NCBI GenBank assembly: GCA_910585725.1
Contig: CAJUFA010000027.1
Coordinates: forward strand, 1-44,190
Length of the DNA stretch: 44,190 nucleotides
Direction: 5' to 3'
Origin: an uncultured Dorea sp.
GTDB lineage: Bacteria; Bacillota; Clostridia; Lachnospirales; Lachnospiraceae
The notes below the pieces were generated by a model. That model searched no databases, was not told where the DNA came from, and was given only the letters and a program-made list of their open reading frames with translations. Numbering within the stretch: the first letter of the stretch is position 1; each line of letters starts with the position of its first letter. This document shows, one piece after another, positions 1 to 7,727 of this stretch. Both the position numbers and the translations under genes were made by a program.

Positions 1-129
1 ATACAGACACTTGACGATTTGGATATGAATCAATTAAGGTCCGTGGAAACAGTAGGTATTACAGCAGGGGCATCCACGCCCAATAATATAATTGAGGAGG
101 TTCAAAACAATGTCAGAATTAACTTTTGA
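1..129 (+). CDS. ispH: IspH (4-hydroxy-3-methylbut-2-enyl diphosphate reductase), C-terminal end only
   Basis: Frame 1 is open from the window edge to a TGA at 127-129, giving the last 42 residues of a protein. The segment VGITAGASTPNNIIEEV is the conserved C-terminal signature of the IspH/LytB family, the 4Fe-4S enzyme that makes IPP and DMAPP in the last step of the MEP isoprenoid pathway. The start and the cluster-binding cysteines lie upstream of the window. In many Clostridia IspH is fused to the S1-domain protein that follows. Here the two are in different frames and overlap by 20 bases, so they appear to be separate proteins, unless the sequence holds a one-base error. Confidence 0.88.
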   Translation: MQTLDDLDMNQLRSVETVGITAGASTPNNIIEEVQNNVRINF

Positions 130-1219
130 ACAAATGTTGGAGGAGTCTTTCAAAACAATAAGGAATGGAGAGGTAGTAGATGGTACTGTCATCGATGTAA
201 AGCCCGATGAAATCATCTTGAATATAGGTTACAAGGCAGACGGTATCATTTCAAGAAGCGAGTACACCAATGAGTCGAATGCAGACTTGACTACGATGGT
301 TTCCGTAGGAGACTCCATGACTGCAAAGGTTTTGAAGGTGAATGACGGCGAAGGCCAGGTGTTGTTGACGTACAAGAGACTGGCGGCCGAAAAAGGAAAC
401 GAGAGATTAAGAGAAGCATATGAGAATCATGAAGTGCTGAAAGCGCCTGTTGCACAGATTCTTGGCGGCGGCTTAAGCGTTGTGATTGAAGAGGCAAGAG
501 TATTTATTCCTGCAAGCCTTGTGTCGGATACTTATGAAAAAGATTTGAACAAATATCAGGATCAGGAGATTGAGTTTGTAATCAGCGAGTTCAATCCAAG
601 AAGGAACCGTGTGATCGGAGACAGAAGACAGCTGCTTGTTGCGGAGCGCGCAAAGAGGCAGAGTGAACTTTTCGCAAGGATTCAGATCGGGGATAAGATG
701 GAAGGAACTGTTAAGAATGTAACAGATTTCGGCGCTTTTGTCGATCTTGGAGGCGTCGACGGACTTCTTCATATCTCAGAGATGTCATGGGGACGCGTAG
801 AAAATCCGAAGAAAGTATTCAAAGTCGGCGAGACTTTAGAGGTTATGATCAAGGATATTCATGATACGAAGATTGCCTTGAGTCTTAAGTTCCCGGAAAG
901 CAATCCATGGGCGAATGCGGAAGAGAAGTATGCCGTCGGAAATGTAATAGACGGAAGAGTAGCGCGGATGACAGATTTCGGTGCGTTCGTTGAATTAGCG
1001 CCCGGAGTAGACGCATTACTTCATGTTTCACAGATCTCAAGAGCACATGTGGACAAGCCCTCCGATGTATTGTCTGTAGGACAGGAGATCACGGCTAAGA
1101 TCGTTGATCTGAATGTGGCGGAGAAGAAGATCAGCCTGAGCATGAAGGTGTTGGAGTCAGCGTCGGACGAGGCGTCTGTACAGGCAGTAAGCGCGGACGA
1201 GTTCGAAGACGAAGAATAA
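110..1219 (+). CDS. rpsA: S1 RNA-binding domain protein, ribosomal protein S1-like (four S1 domains)
   Basis: A 369-residue protein with four S1 (OB-fold) repeats at about residues 15-85, 100-170, 190-258 and 270-345. Repeats 3 and 4 carry the typical TDFGAFV(D/E)L and (G/A)LLHVSQ-like signatures; repeats 1 and 2 are more divergent, as in Firmicutes S1 homologues. The tail is acidic (EFEDEE). It probably binds mRNA on the 30S subunit and helps translation initiation, although Firmicutes S1 homologues are shorter and less essential than the six-domain E. coli protein. I chose the ATG at 110 because GAGGAGG lies nine bases upstream; the earlier in-frame TTG at 92 has no such site. The ribosome site and start lie inside the ispH coding sequence, so translational coupling is likely. 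Confidence 0.9.
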   Translation: MSELTFEQMLEESFKTIRNGEVVDGTVIDVKPDEIILNIGYKADGIISRSEYTNESNADLTTMVSVGDSMTAKVLKVNDGEGQVLLTYKRLAAEKGNERLREAYENHEVLKAPVAQILGGGLSVVIEEARVFIPASLVSDTYEKDLNKYQDQEIEFVISEFNPRRNRVIGDRRQLLVAERAKRQSELFARIQIGDKMEGTVKNVTDFGAFVDLGGVDGLLHISEMSWGRVENPKKVFKVGETLEVMIKDIHDTKIALSLKFPESNPWANAEEKYAVGNVIDGRVARMTDFGAFVELAPGVDALLHVSQISRAHVDKPSDVLSVGQEITAKIVDLNVAEKKISLSMKVLESASDEASVQAVSADEFEDEE

Positions 1220-1234
1220 ATGCTTAAGTATGTG

Positions 1235-1266
1235 AAATAGAGGTCGTACGGCCTCTATTTTTTTGT
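1235..1266 (+). terminator. Rho-independent terminator of the ispH-S1 unit
   Basis: The arms AAATAGAGG (1235-1243) and CCTCTATTT (1252-1260) pair perfectly around a short loop. The hairpin runs straight into seven T residues at 1258-1264. It begins 15 bases after the S1 stop codon and separates this unit from the rnf operon. Confidence 0.88.
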
Positions 1267-1301
1267 GATATAGGAAACTTCGTTTTTTATTATCACAAAA
1301 A
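1260..1301. promoter_or_regulatory. 11-bp inverted repeat upstream of the rnf operon
   Basis: TTTTTGTGATA (1260-1270) is repeated in perfect inverse as TATCACAAAAA (1291-1301) with 20 bases between the arms. It overlaps the terminator T-tract and lies about 130 bases upstream of rnfC. The half-sites contain TTGTGA/TCACAA, which resembles Rex (NADH/NAD+ sensor) half-sites, but a normal Rex operator has only a few bases between the arms. It may therefore be a second RNA hairpin or a looped operator. A possible rnf -10 element, TATAGT at 1390-1395, lies further down without a convincing -35. Confidence 0.4.
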
Positions 1302-1429
1302 CGATAATAGTGTTAAAAATCCGACAAGATGTTTATGAAAATGTACAATGAAATCCACGATTTTACTAGATAAATAGTGGGTTTTGATGTATAGTAATAA
1401 AAGAGAAAAAAGGAAGGAAGGATATAGGG

Positions 1430-2749
1430 ATGGCATTGTTAACATTTAAGGGTGGTATTCACCCGGATGACGGCAAGAGCCTGGCAAAAGAGAAGGCCAT
1501 TGTCGAAGTAAAACCCAAAGGGGATCTGGTATATCCGGTATCCCAGCATATCGGCGCCCCGGCGAATCCAATCGTCGCGGTAGGCGACCGTGTCTTGAAG
1601 GGCCAGATGATAGCAGAAGCCGGAGGCTTTGTATCGGCTCCGATCTATGCGTCGGTTTCCGGTAAGGTGAAGGCGATCGCCCCTCATCTGAACCCGACAG
1701 GCGGGACGGTGAACAGTATCGTGATCGAGAATGACGGAGAGTATGAAGAGGTAGAATATCCGGCTGTAAAACCGTTGGATGAGATGACCAAGGAGGAGAT
1801 TCTGAATACGATCGGCAATGCGGGAATCGTAGGTATGGGCGGCGCCGGATTTCCGACCAGAGTGAAGCTCTCTCCGAAGGAGCCGGATAAGATAGACTAT
1901 ATTATAGCAAACTGTGCGGAGTGTGAACCATATATCACGGCAGATTACAGATGTATGCTGGAGGTTCCGGAGAAACTGGTAGGCGGGATGAGAATTATCC
2001 TCAAGCTTTTTGACAACGCAAAGGGCATATTTGGGGTAGAGGATAATAAACCTGATTGTGTCGAGAAGTTGCGTGAGCTTACGAAAGACGAGCCGCGTAT
2101 GGAAGTGCTTGCGCTTAAGACGAAGTACCCTCAGGGCGGCGAGCGTCAGCTTATTTATGCAACCACGGGAAGAGCGATTAATTCAGCGATGCTTCCTGCG
2201 GACGCAGGATGTGTGGTTGATAATGTTGCGACGATGATCAGCGTATATGAAGCGGTTGCGGAAGGCAGGCCCTCTATGGAGCGCGTGACTACCGTAAGCG
2301 GCGACGCGGTGAATGAACCGGGGAATTTTAAGGTTCCTTTCGGTCTGAATCAGGCGGAGCTTATCGAGGCGGCAGGCGGATACAAGAATGAGCCTGAGAA
2401 GGTAATCTCCGGCGGTCCGATGATGGGATTTTCTATGTTCACGCTTGACGTGCCGATTACAAAGACTTCTTCTTCGATCCTCTGTCTTACAAAGGATGAG
2501 GTTGCGAAGTATGAACCGACGGCATGTATTAACTGCGGGCGGTGCGTGGATGCATGTCCGAGCCGGCTGATTCCTTCCAGGCTTGCGGATTATGCGGAGC
2601 ATCACGACGAGGCGGCGTTTACAAAGCACGAGGGTCTGGAATGTATGGAATGTGGTTCCTGCAGCTTCGTGTGTCCGGCGAAGAGGCCGCTGAAACAGGC
2701 GATCGGTTCTATGAGGAAGATAGCCCTGGCGAACCGTAAGAAGAAGTAG
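1430..2749 (+). CDS. rnfC: Rnf complex subunit C (NADH/FMN-binding, two 4Fe-4S clusters)
   Basis: 439 residues. RnfC is the peripheral NADH-handling subunit of the membrane-bound ferredoxin:NAD+ oxidoreductase, which couples this electron transfer to Na+ or H+ export. The glycine-rich nucleotide/FMN motif GIVGMGGAGFP lies at residues 132-142, followed by NCAECEPY from 161. Two bacterial ferredoxin motifs sit near the C-terminus: CINCGRCVDACP (366-377) and CMECGSCSFVCP (405-416). The length is normal for clostridial RnfC, without the long alanine/lysine tail of the E. coli homologue. The ATG at 1430 follows a purine-rich GGAAGGAAGG site. It is first in a C-D-G-E-A-B operon, the usual order in Clostridia. 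Confidence 0.96.
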   Translation: MALLTFKGGIHPDDGKSLAKEKAIVEVKPKGDLVYPVSQHIGAPANPIVAVGDRVLKGQMIAEAGGFVSAPIYASVSGKVKAIAPHLNPTGGTVNSIVIENDGEYEEVEYPAVKPLDEMTKEEILNTIGNAGIVGMGGAGFPTRVKLSPKEPDKIDYIIANCAECEPYITADYRCMLEVPEKLVGGMRIILKLFDNAKGIFGVEDNKPDCVEKLRELTKDEPRMEVLALKTKYPQGGERQLIYATTGRAINSAMLPADAGCVVDNVATMISVYEAVAEGRPSMERVTTVSGDAVNEPGNFKVPFGLNQAELIEAAGGYKNEPEKVISGGPMMGFSMFTLDVPITKTSSSILCLTKDEVAKYEPTACINCGRCVDACPSRLIPSRLADYAEHHDEAAFTKHEGLECMECGSCSFVCPAKRPLKQAIGSMRKIALANRKKK

Positions 2750-2782
2750 GAGAAATAAAAAGAGAGGAAGAGGTGAACGAAC

Positions 2783-3733
2783 GTGAGTGAGAACAAGTTA
2801 AAAATGTCATCTTCACCACATATACGTTCCAAGGATACTTCTGGTAAGATTATGCTGTATGTGACGATTGCGTTGCTGCCGGCATCTGCTTTTGGTATCT
2901 GGAACTTTGGATTGTCGGCTCTTGTGATGCTGATCTGTACGACGGCGTCATCTGTCCTGACAGAATACATATATGAGAAATTAATGCACAAGAAGATTAC
3001 GGTAGACGATTTCAGCGCGGTGGTTACCGGTTTATTGCTTGGACTGAATATGCCGGCTTCAGCGCCGTGGTGGATGGGAGTGATCGGAGGTGTCTTTGCA
3101 ATCCTGATCGTGAAGCAGCTTTTCGGAGGACTGGGTCAGAACTTCATGAACCCGGCTCTTGGCGCAAGATGTTTCCTTCTGATTTCATTTACCAGTCAGA
3201 TGACCACTTTTATCTATGACGGCGTGACGGGACCGACGCCCCTTGCGCAGTTAAAGGCGGGGGAAGCGGTTGACAGCATGAGTATGCTGATTGGGCGGAT
3301 CCCGGGTACCATCGGCGAGACGTCCGTGATCGCGATTATTATCGGCGCGATCTTCCTGATCCTGATGGGAGTGATTGATCTTCGGATTCCTGGAACTTAT
3401 ATTGTGACGTTTATAGTATTCATCGGTATCTTCGGGCATTTTGCGAATTCTGACGTGGGATTCTTCGATCCCCAGTATATCACCGCGCATTTATGCGGAG
3501 GCGGACTGATGCTCGGAGCATGGTTTATGGCCACCGATTATGTGACTTCACCGATCACGAAGAAGGGTCAGATCGTCTATGGTATGCTTCTTGGTATCCT
3601 GACAGGTCTGTTCCGTCTCTTCGGCGGTTCCGCGGAAGGTGTATCTTATGCGATCATCATCAGCAACCTTGTGGTGCCTTTGATCGAGAGAGTTACTCTT
3701 CCAAAGCCCTTTGGTAAAGGAGGAGAGAAGTAA
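2783..3733 (+). CDS. rnfD: Rnf complex subunit D (membrane flavoprotein)
   Basis: 316 residues with several hydrophobic helices; homologous to NqrB of the Na+-NQR complex. It carries covalent FMN in the ion-translocating core. The flavin-transferase target is recognisable as DGVTGPT at residues 146-152, so Thr152 should be the FMN-bearing residue; proline stands where alanine is usual (compare SGAT in RnfG). The GTG at 2783 is preceded by GGAAGAGGTG. Its stop overlaps the rnfG start by one base (TAATG), pointing to coupled translation. An ApbE gene that could supply the FMN lies about 4 kb downstream on the opposite strand. Confidence 0.95.
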   Translation: MSENKLKMSSSPHIRSKDTSGKIMLYVTIALLPASAFGIWNFGLSALVMLICTTASSVLTEYIYEKLMHKKITVDDFSAVVTGLLLGLNMPASAPWWMGVIGGVFAILIVKQLFGGLGQNFMNPALGARCFLLISFTSQMTTFIYDGVTGPTPLAQLKAGEAVDSMSMLIGRIPGTIGETSVIAIIIGAIFLILMGVIDLRIPGTYIVTFIVFIGIFGHFANSDVGFFDPQYITAHLCGGGLMLGAWFMATDYVTSPITKKGQIVYGMLLGILTGLFRLFGGSAEGVSYAIIISNLVVPLIERVTLPKPFGKGGEK

Positions 3734-4314
3734 TGAATAAAATATTAAAGAATACGTTGATTCTGACGTTGATCACGCTGGTTGCGGGCCTGGGGCTCGG
3801 ACTTGTATATGAGATCACGAAAGCTCCTATTGCACAGGCGCAGGAGACGAAGAAGAAAGAGGCGTGGCAGAAGGTATTTCCGGAGGCGGATATTAATGAT
3901 TTCGAGCAGGTAGATATCGACCAGGCGGCCGCCGATCAGGCGCTTGCCGACATGGGTGTAAACGGGACGATTGATGAAGCCTGTACCGTGGGCGATATGG
4001 GATATGTTGTAACGGCTACGGATAAGGATGGTTTTGGCGGCAGTATCCAGGTGACGGTCGGTATTACCGGCGACGGCACGGTGAACGGAGTGTCCATCCT
4101 GTCCATCAATGAGACGGCGGGTCTTGGAATGAAGGCGGCAGAGGTTTCATTCTATGGACAGTATGAAGGCAAACAGGCGGAGAAGTTTGTAGTATCTAAG
4201 GACGGAGGAGACGGGGAGCCCATCGACGCTCTAAGCGGCGCTACCATCACCTCAAGATCTGTAACCGGTGCGGTTAACGCTGCGCTTGGATATTATCAGG
4301 CTGCATTTCAATAA
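3733..4314 (+). CDS. rnfG: Rnf complex subunit G (FMN-binding domain, extracytoplasmic)
   Basis: 193 residues: an N-terminal membrane anchor (about residues 7-26), then an extracytoplasmic FMN-binding domain related to NqrC. The flavinylation motif DALSGATITS starts at residue 165, placing covalent FMN on Thr171. The conserved ETAGLGMKA stretch (127-135) is also typical of the family. RnfG passes electrons between flavins on the outer face of the membrane. It starts on the ATG that overlaps the rnfD stop; GGAGG at 3720-3724 is the ribosome site. Confidence 0.95.
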   Translation: MNKILKNTLILTLITLVAGLGLGLVYEITKAPIAQAQETKKKEAWQKVFPEADINDFEQVDIDQAAADQALADMGVNGTIDEACTVGDMGYVVTATDKDGFGGSIQVTVGITGDGTVNGVSILSINETAGLGMKAAEVSFYGQYEGKQAEKFVVSKDGGDGEPIDALSGATITSRSVTGAVNAALGYYQAAFQ

Positions 4315-4332
4315 AAGACGGGAGGTAGTAAG

Positions 4333-5058
4333 ATGAATAATTGTACCGAAAGAATCTATAACGGTCTGGTCAAAGAAAACCCTACCTTCGTGCTGATGTT
4401 GGGTATGTGTCCGACCCTGGCGGTAACGACGTCCGCCATTAACGGCGTAGGTATGGGACTGTCTACGACGGTCGTACTTGTGCTGTCAAATATGCTGATC
4501 TCCATGCTGCGTAAGATTATTCCGGATTCTGTCAGAATGCCGGCGTTTATCGTAGTTGTGGCGTCATTTGTAACGATCGTACAGTTCTTGCTGGAAGGTT
4601 TCGTTCCAAGCCTGTATGATTCCCTTGGAATTTATATTCCGCTTATCGTGGTAAACTGTATTATCCTTGGCCGCGCCGAGAGTTATGCGTCCAAGAATCC
4701 GGTTCTGCCGTCCATCTTTGACGGTATCGGTATGGGACTTGGATTTACGGTAGGTCTGACGGCGATCGGTGTCGTGCGTGAAGTAATCGGTACGGGAGCG
4801 GCTTTCGGAAAGCAGATCCTTCCGCTTGCGGATGCAGCGGCAGGAACGGGCGGCTATGTGCCGGTAACGATCTTCATCCTTCCGCCGGGAGCATTCCTGG
4901 TATTGGCGTTCCTTGTAGCTTTGCAGAATAAGGTAAGGAGCAATGCGGCGAAGAAGGGCAAGAAGGTTCCGGAAGCGTCGGGATGCAAAGAAGGCTGCGG
5001 TTCCTGCGGCAACGGCGGATGCAGTGGTAAAGTTTTTCCGACAGGAAATGAGAAGTAG
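4333..5058 (+). CDS. rnfE: Rnf complex subunit E with a cysteine-rich C-terminal tail
   Basis: 241 residues, about six membrane helices, homologous to NqrD and paralogous to RnfA. Cys26 (LGMCPTLAVT) and Cys109 (VVNCIILGR) match the pair of membrane-buried cysteines that, with those of RnfA, hold an iron-sulfur cluster in Rnf/Nqr complexes. Unusually, a tail beyond the last helix carries four cysteines: C218, C222, C225 and C230, in the pattern CxxxCxxCxxxxC within a glycine-rich stretch. Such a tail could bind a metal or an extra Fe-S cluster, but this is inference. The ATG at 4333 follows GGGAGG. Confidence 0.94.
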   Translation: MNNCTERIYNGLVKENPTFVLMLGMCPTLAVTTSAINGVGMGLSTTVVLVLSNMLISMLRKIIPDSVRMPAFIVVVASFVTIVQFLLEGFVPSLYDSLGIYIPLIVVNCIILGRAESYASKNPVLPSIFDGIGMGLGFTVGLTAIGVVREVIGTGAAFGKQILPLADAAAGTGGYVPVTIFILPPGAFLVLAFLVALQNKVRSNAAKKGKKVPEASGCKEGCGSCGNGGCSGKVFPTGNEK

Positions 5059-5071
5059 GAGGGGTACATAG

Positions 5072-5647
5072 ATGAAAGAATTATTGATTATTGCAATCGG
5101 ATCTGCTCTCGTGAATAATGTTGTACTCAGCCAATTCTTGGGAATATGTCCTTTCCTTGGCGTATCTAAGAAAGTAGATACCGCGGCGGGTATGGGCGGA
5201 GCCGTAGTATTCGTTATTACGATAGCGTCTTTAGTTACCAGTTTGATCTATAAGTTTATCCTGATGCCGTTAGGATTTGAATACCTGCAGACTATCGTAT
5301 TCATTCTGATTATCGCGGCGTTGGTTCAGTTTGTGGAGATGTTTCTTAAAAAAGCGATGCCGCCGCTTTACAATGCGCTCGGCGTGTATCTGCCTTTGAT
5401 TACCACGAACTGTGCGGTGCTTGGCGTAGCGCTCACCAACGTACAGAAGGAGTACAATATCCTTCAGGGTGTGATTAACGGTATCGGAACATCTGTCGGA
5501 TTCCTGATCGCTATTGTGGTCATGGCGGGAATTCGTGAGAAGATCGAATACAACGATATTTCAGAGTCCTTCCAGGGAACGCCGATCGTGCTGGTGACAG
5601 CAACCCTTATGGCGATTGCGTTCTGTGGATTCTCAGGACTGATATAG
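5072..5647 (+). CDS. rnfA: Rnf complex subunit A
   Basis: 191 residues, about six membrane helices, homologous to NqrE. It packs against RnfE as an inverted pseudo-dimer in the membrane core. Cys26 (LGICPFLGVSKK) and Cys114 (TTNCAVLGVAL) are the conserved cysteines expected to ligate the shared membrane Fe-S cluster. The length fits the family (about 190 residues). An AGGAGG site lies upstream of the ATG, and the gene follows rnfE by 13 bases. Confidence 0.96.
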   Translation: MKELLIIAIGSALVNNVVLSQFLGICPFLGVSKKVDTAAGMGGAVVFVITIASLVTSLIYKFILMPLGFEYLQTIVFILIIAALVQFVEMFLKKAMPPLYNALGVYLPLITTNCAVLGVALTNVQKEYNILQGVINGIGTSVGFLIAIVVMAGIREKIEYNDISESFQGTPIVLVTATLMAIAFCGFSGLI

Positions 5648-5660
5648 GAGGGATGTAACG

Positions 5661-6452
5661 ATGAGTGTTACAGGTATTATCATTGCTGCGGTAATCGTGG
5701 GCGGCACCGGTTTGTTCATCGGTGTGTTCCTGGGAGTTGCAGGCAAGAAATTTGCGGTAGAGGTTGACGAGAGGGAGGAAGCCATCCTTGGGGTGCTTCC
5801 GGGAAATAACTGCGGCGGCTGCGGTTACGCGGGCTGTTCCGGTCTTGCGGCGGCAATCGTCAAAGGAGAAGCCGAGATCGGCGGCTGTCCGGTAGGCGGA
5901 GCTCCGGTTGCAGAGAAGATCGGCGCTATCATGGGGATAGAGGCAGGCTCACAGGCCCGCCAGGTTGCTTTTGTGAAATGTGCGGGAACCTGCGATAAGG
6001 CAGGAAAGGATTATGAATACCATGGTCTGAACGACTGTGTGATGGTTAACATGATGCAGGCCGGAGGACCGAAGTCCTGTAATTATGGATGTCTCGGCGA
6101 GGGAAGCTGTGTGAAGGCATGTCCTTTCGACGCTATCCATATCGTGAACGGCGTTGCCGTTGTGGATAAGGAAGAGTGTAAAGCCTGCAGTAAGTGTATA
6201 GCTGCATGTCCGAAGAAGCTTATCGAGCTCGTTCCGTATGATCAGAAACATCTGGTACAGTGCAGCTCTCACGATAAGGGCAAGGACGTTATGAAAGCAT
6301 GTTCCGTTGGATGCATCGGCTGTAAGATGTGCGAGAAAGTCTGTGAATCAGACGCCGTCAAGGTAGAAGGCAATGTTGCGCATATCGATCCGGAAAAATG
6401 TACGAATTGCGGTAAATGCGCCGAGAAGTGCCCGAAGAAGATTATTATGTAG
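5661..6452 (+). CDS. rnfB: Rnf complex subunit B (ferredoxin-oxidising Fe-S subunit)
   Basis: 263 residues. An N-terminal membrane helix (about 4-27) is followed by a four-cysteine domain (C51-x2-C54-x4-C59-x16-C76) that binds a 4Fe-4S cluster. Four ferredoxin-type cysteine groups follow: one starting GCLGEGSCVKACP, then CKACSKCIAACP, CIGCKMCEKVC and CTNCGKCAEKCP near the C-terminus, enough for several more 4Fe-4S clusters. RnfB is thought to be the entry point for electrons from reduced ferredoxin. It is the last gene of the CDGEAB set and follows rnfA by 13 bases with a GGAGG site. Confidence 0.96.
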   Translation: MSVTGIIIAAVIVGGTGLFIGVFLGVAGKKFAVEVDEREEAILGVLPGNNCGGCGYAGCSGLAAAIVKGEAEIGGCPVGGAPVAEKIGAIMGIEAGSQARQVAFVKCAGTCDKAGKDYEYHGLNDCVMVNMMQAGGPKSCNYGCLGEGSCVKACPFDAIHIVNGVAVVDKEECKACSKCIAACPKKLIELVPYDQKHLVQCSSHDKGKDVMKACSVGCIGCKMCEKVCESDAVKVEGNVAHIDPEKCTNCGKCAEKCPKKIIM

Positions 6453-6484
6453 GCGGCGGTTTTGCAATGTGGGATTGGATTTAG

Positions 6485-6976
6485 ATGAGACGAACTTTTG
6501 TATCGGTAGTACAGGATGCTTTGAAGTTATTATGGGAAGATATAAAAGATATGAAATGGGCGATTATATTTTTTGTCGCCTATTTTGTGTTTGGGAAAAA
6601 ATATCTGCACAGCCTGTGTCCGATGGTTATGATTACAGGGCTGCCGTGTCCGGGATGCGGACTGACTAGGGCGCTTTTCTGCCTGCTCCGGCTGGATTTT
6701 TCTGGGGCTTTTCGGATGCATCCTTTTATATACCCTATCGCTTTTTATGCAGGGATTTTCGGTTGGAACCGATATATCAGGAAGCAGAATATGGGGAGTC
6801 TACTTAAGGCCCTGGTGCTTTTGTCGGCGGTGGCTATGATATTGTTTTACATATGGAGAATGTTGAAATTTTTCCCCGGAGATCCGCCGATGAGCTATTA
6901 TTCGAGGAATCTTCTGCGATGCGTCGGCATTGCCGGCCGAAGATTTTTTGTTGATATTCTACACTTCCCGTGGTAA
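6485..6976 (+). CDS. DUF2752 membrane protein
   Basis: 163 residues. It carries the DUF2752 signature: Cys45, then PCPGCGLTRA with Cys55 and Cys58, followed by a short helix and the MHPF(I/L) segment. Three or four hydrophobic helices are visible (about 25-40, 75-95, 105-125). The function of DUF2752 is unknown; the CPxCG pair suggests metal or redox chemistry, which is inference. It starts 32 bases after rnfB with no terminator between, so it probably shares rnf transcripts. The ribosome site is weak (GGGATTGGATTTAG before ATG). Within its 3' end sits the promoter for the next gene. Confidence 0.82.
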   Translation: MRRTFVSVVQDALKLLWEDIKDMKWAIIFFVAYFVFGKKYLHSLCPMVMITGLPCPGCGLTRALFCLLRLDFSGAFRMHPFIYPIAFYAGIFGWNRYIRKQNMGSLLKALVLLSAVAMILFYIWRMLKFFPGDPPMSYYSRNLLRCVGIAGRRFFVDILHFPW

Positions 6977-6979
6977 AAT
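6951..6979 (+). promoter_or_regulatory. SigA-type promoter for the N/Q/Y-rich membrane protein
   Basis: TTGATA (6951-6956), a 17-base spacer and TAAAAT (6974-6979), preceded by TGG as an extended -10. It overlaps the end of the DUF2752 gene and lies about 40 bases before the start at 7021. Confidence 0.7.
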
Positions 6980-7020
6980 AGACAAAGAGATGTTAAGAGT
7001 TTACGAGGAGGATATTCACC

Positions 7021-7650
7021 ATGGACAATAATTTTGATAATACACCGAAAGACGACGGCGCTCCAGTGAGTTTATCTAAAGAAACAGGCGTTGAAGGAAA
7101 GAATATGGATTCCGGGAACACACAGACGGACGCCGGTCAGCAGTATACGGATCCTAATGCGAATCAGACAGGTATGAATAATGCCGGTCAGCAGCCATAC
7201 GGAAATCAGCAGAATAGTTATAACTATAATTATAATCAGCAGAGCAATGGATATGGTTATGGTCAGCAAGACCAGCAGAACAGCGGATATAGTTATGGCC
7301 AACAGAGTAATGGATATAATTATAATCAGCAGAATAATTACAATTACCAGGACAATTATAGCTATAATACCGGGAATAACGGGAATTATAACCCATACGG
7401 ACAGGGACAGGATACTTCACCGATGTCTATGGGAGACTGGATTCTTACGATATTGGCGGCTATGATTCCATGCGGCGGGATCGTTATCTATTTTATATGG
7501 GCGTTCAGCAAGTCTACGAATATAAACCGACGGAATTTCTGCCGCGCTCAGTTGGTTATCATGGGAATTGTGCTGGCAATTTATCTGATATTTGTTGTTT
7601 TGTTTGGTACGATGATTTTCAGTGCGTTTGATTCAGGAATGTTTTATTAA
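7021..7650 (+). CDS. Membrane protein with a long N/Q/Y-rich low-complexity domain
   Basis: 209 residues. Residues 1-38 are acidic and polar. Residues 39-130 are dominated by Asn, Gln, Tyr and Gly, with recurring YGQQ, NGYNYNQQ and NYNY units, resembling a prion-like or phase-separating sequence. Two hydrophobic helices follow (about 141-162 and 177-201), separated by a conserved-looking basic loop, SKSTNINRRNFCRAQ. The two-helix layout with a short polar loop recalls small CD225/DUF4190-type membrane proteins, but I cannot assign a family. It has its own promoter and a strong GAGGAGG site before the ATG at 7021, and ends at a shared terminator facing apbE. Function unknown. Confidence 0.85.
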   Translation: MDNNFDNTPKDDGAPVSLSKETGVEGKNMDSGNTQTDAGQQYTDPNANQTGMNNAGQQPYGNQQNSYNYNYNQQSNGYGYGQQDQQNSGYSYGQQSNGYNYNQQNNYNYQDNYSYNTGNNGNYNPYGQGQDTSPMSMGDWILTILAAMIPCGGIVIYFIWAFSKSTNINRRNFCRAQLVIMGIVLAIYLIFVVLFGTMIFSAFDSGMFY

Positions 7651-7659
7651 CAGTTGATC

Positions 7660-7705
7660 AAAGGGGGCTGACAGGGAATATTATATTTCCCCGCAGCCCC
7701 CTTTT
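7660..7705. terminator. Bidirectional terminator between convergent genes
   Basis: AAAGGGGGCTG (7660-7670) pairs with CAGCCCCCTTT (7694-7704), and an inner GGGAA/TTCCC pair extends the hairpin. T residues follow on the plus strand and A residues precede the other arm, so it can serve both the gene ending at 7650 and apbE, which ends at 7728 on the minus strand. Confidence 0.9.
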
Positions 7706-7727
7706 CTGTATTAATATCTGGTATGCT

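Noticed and set aside
1260..1301. A canonical Rex operator upstream of rnf
   Set aside because: Half-sites are Rex-like but 20 bases apart, unlike known operators; kept only as an inverted repeat.
7072..7302. Ile/Leu-rich minus-strand frame opposite the N/Q/Y-rich domain
   Set aside because: Complement of AAT/TAT/CAG codons gives a hydrophobic shadow; no start signal.
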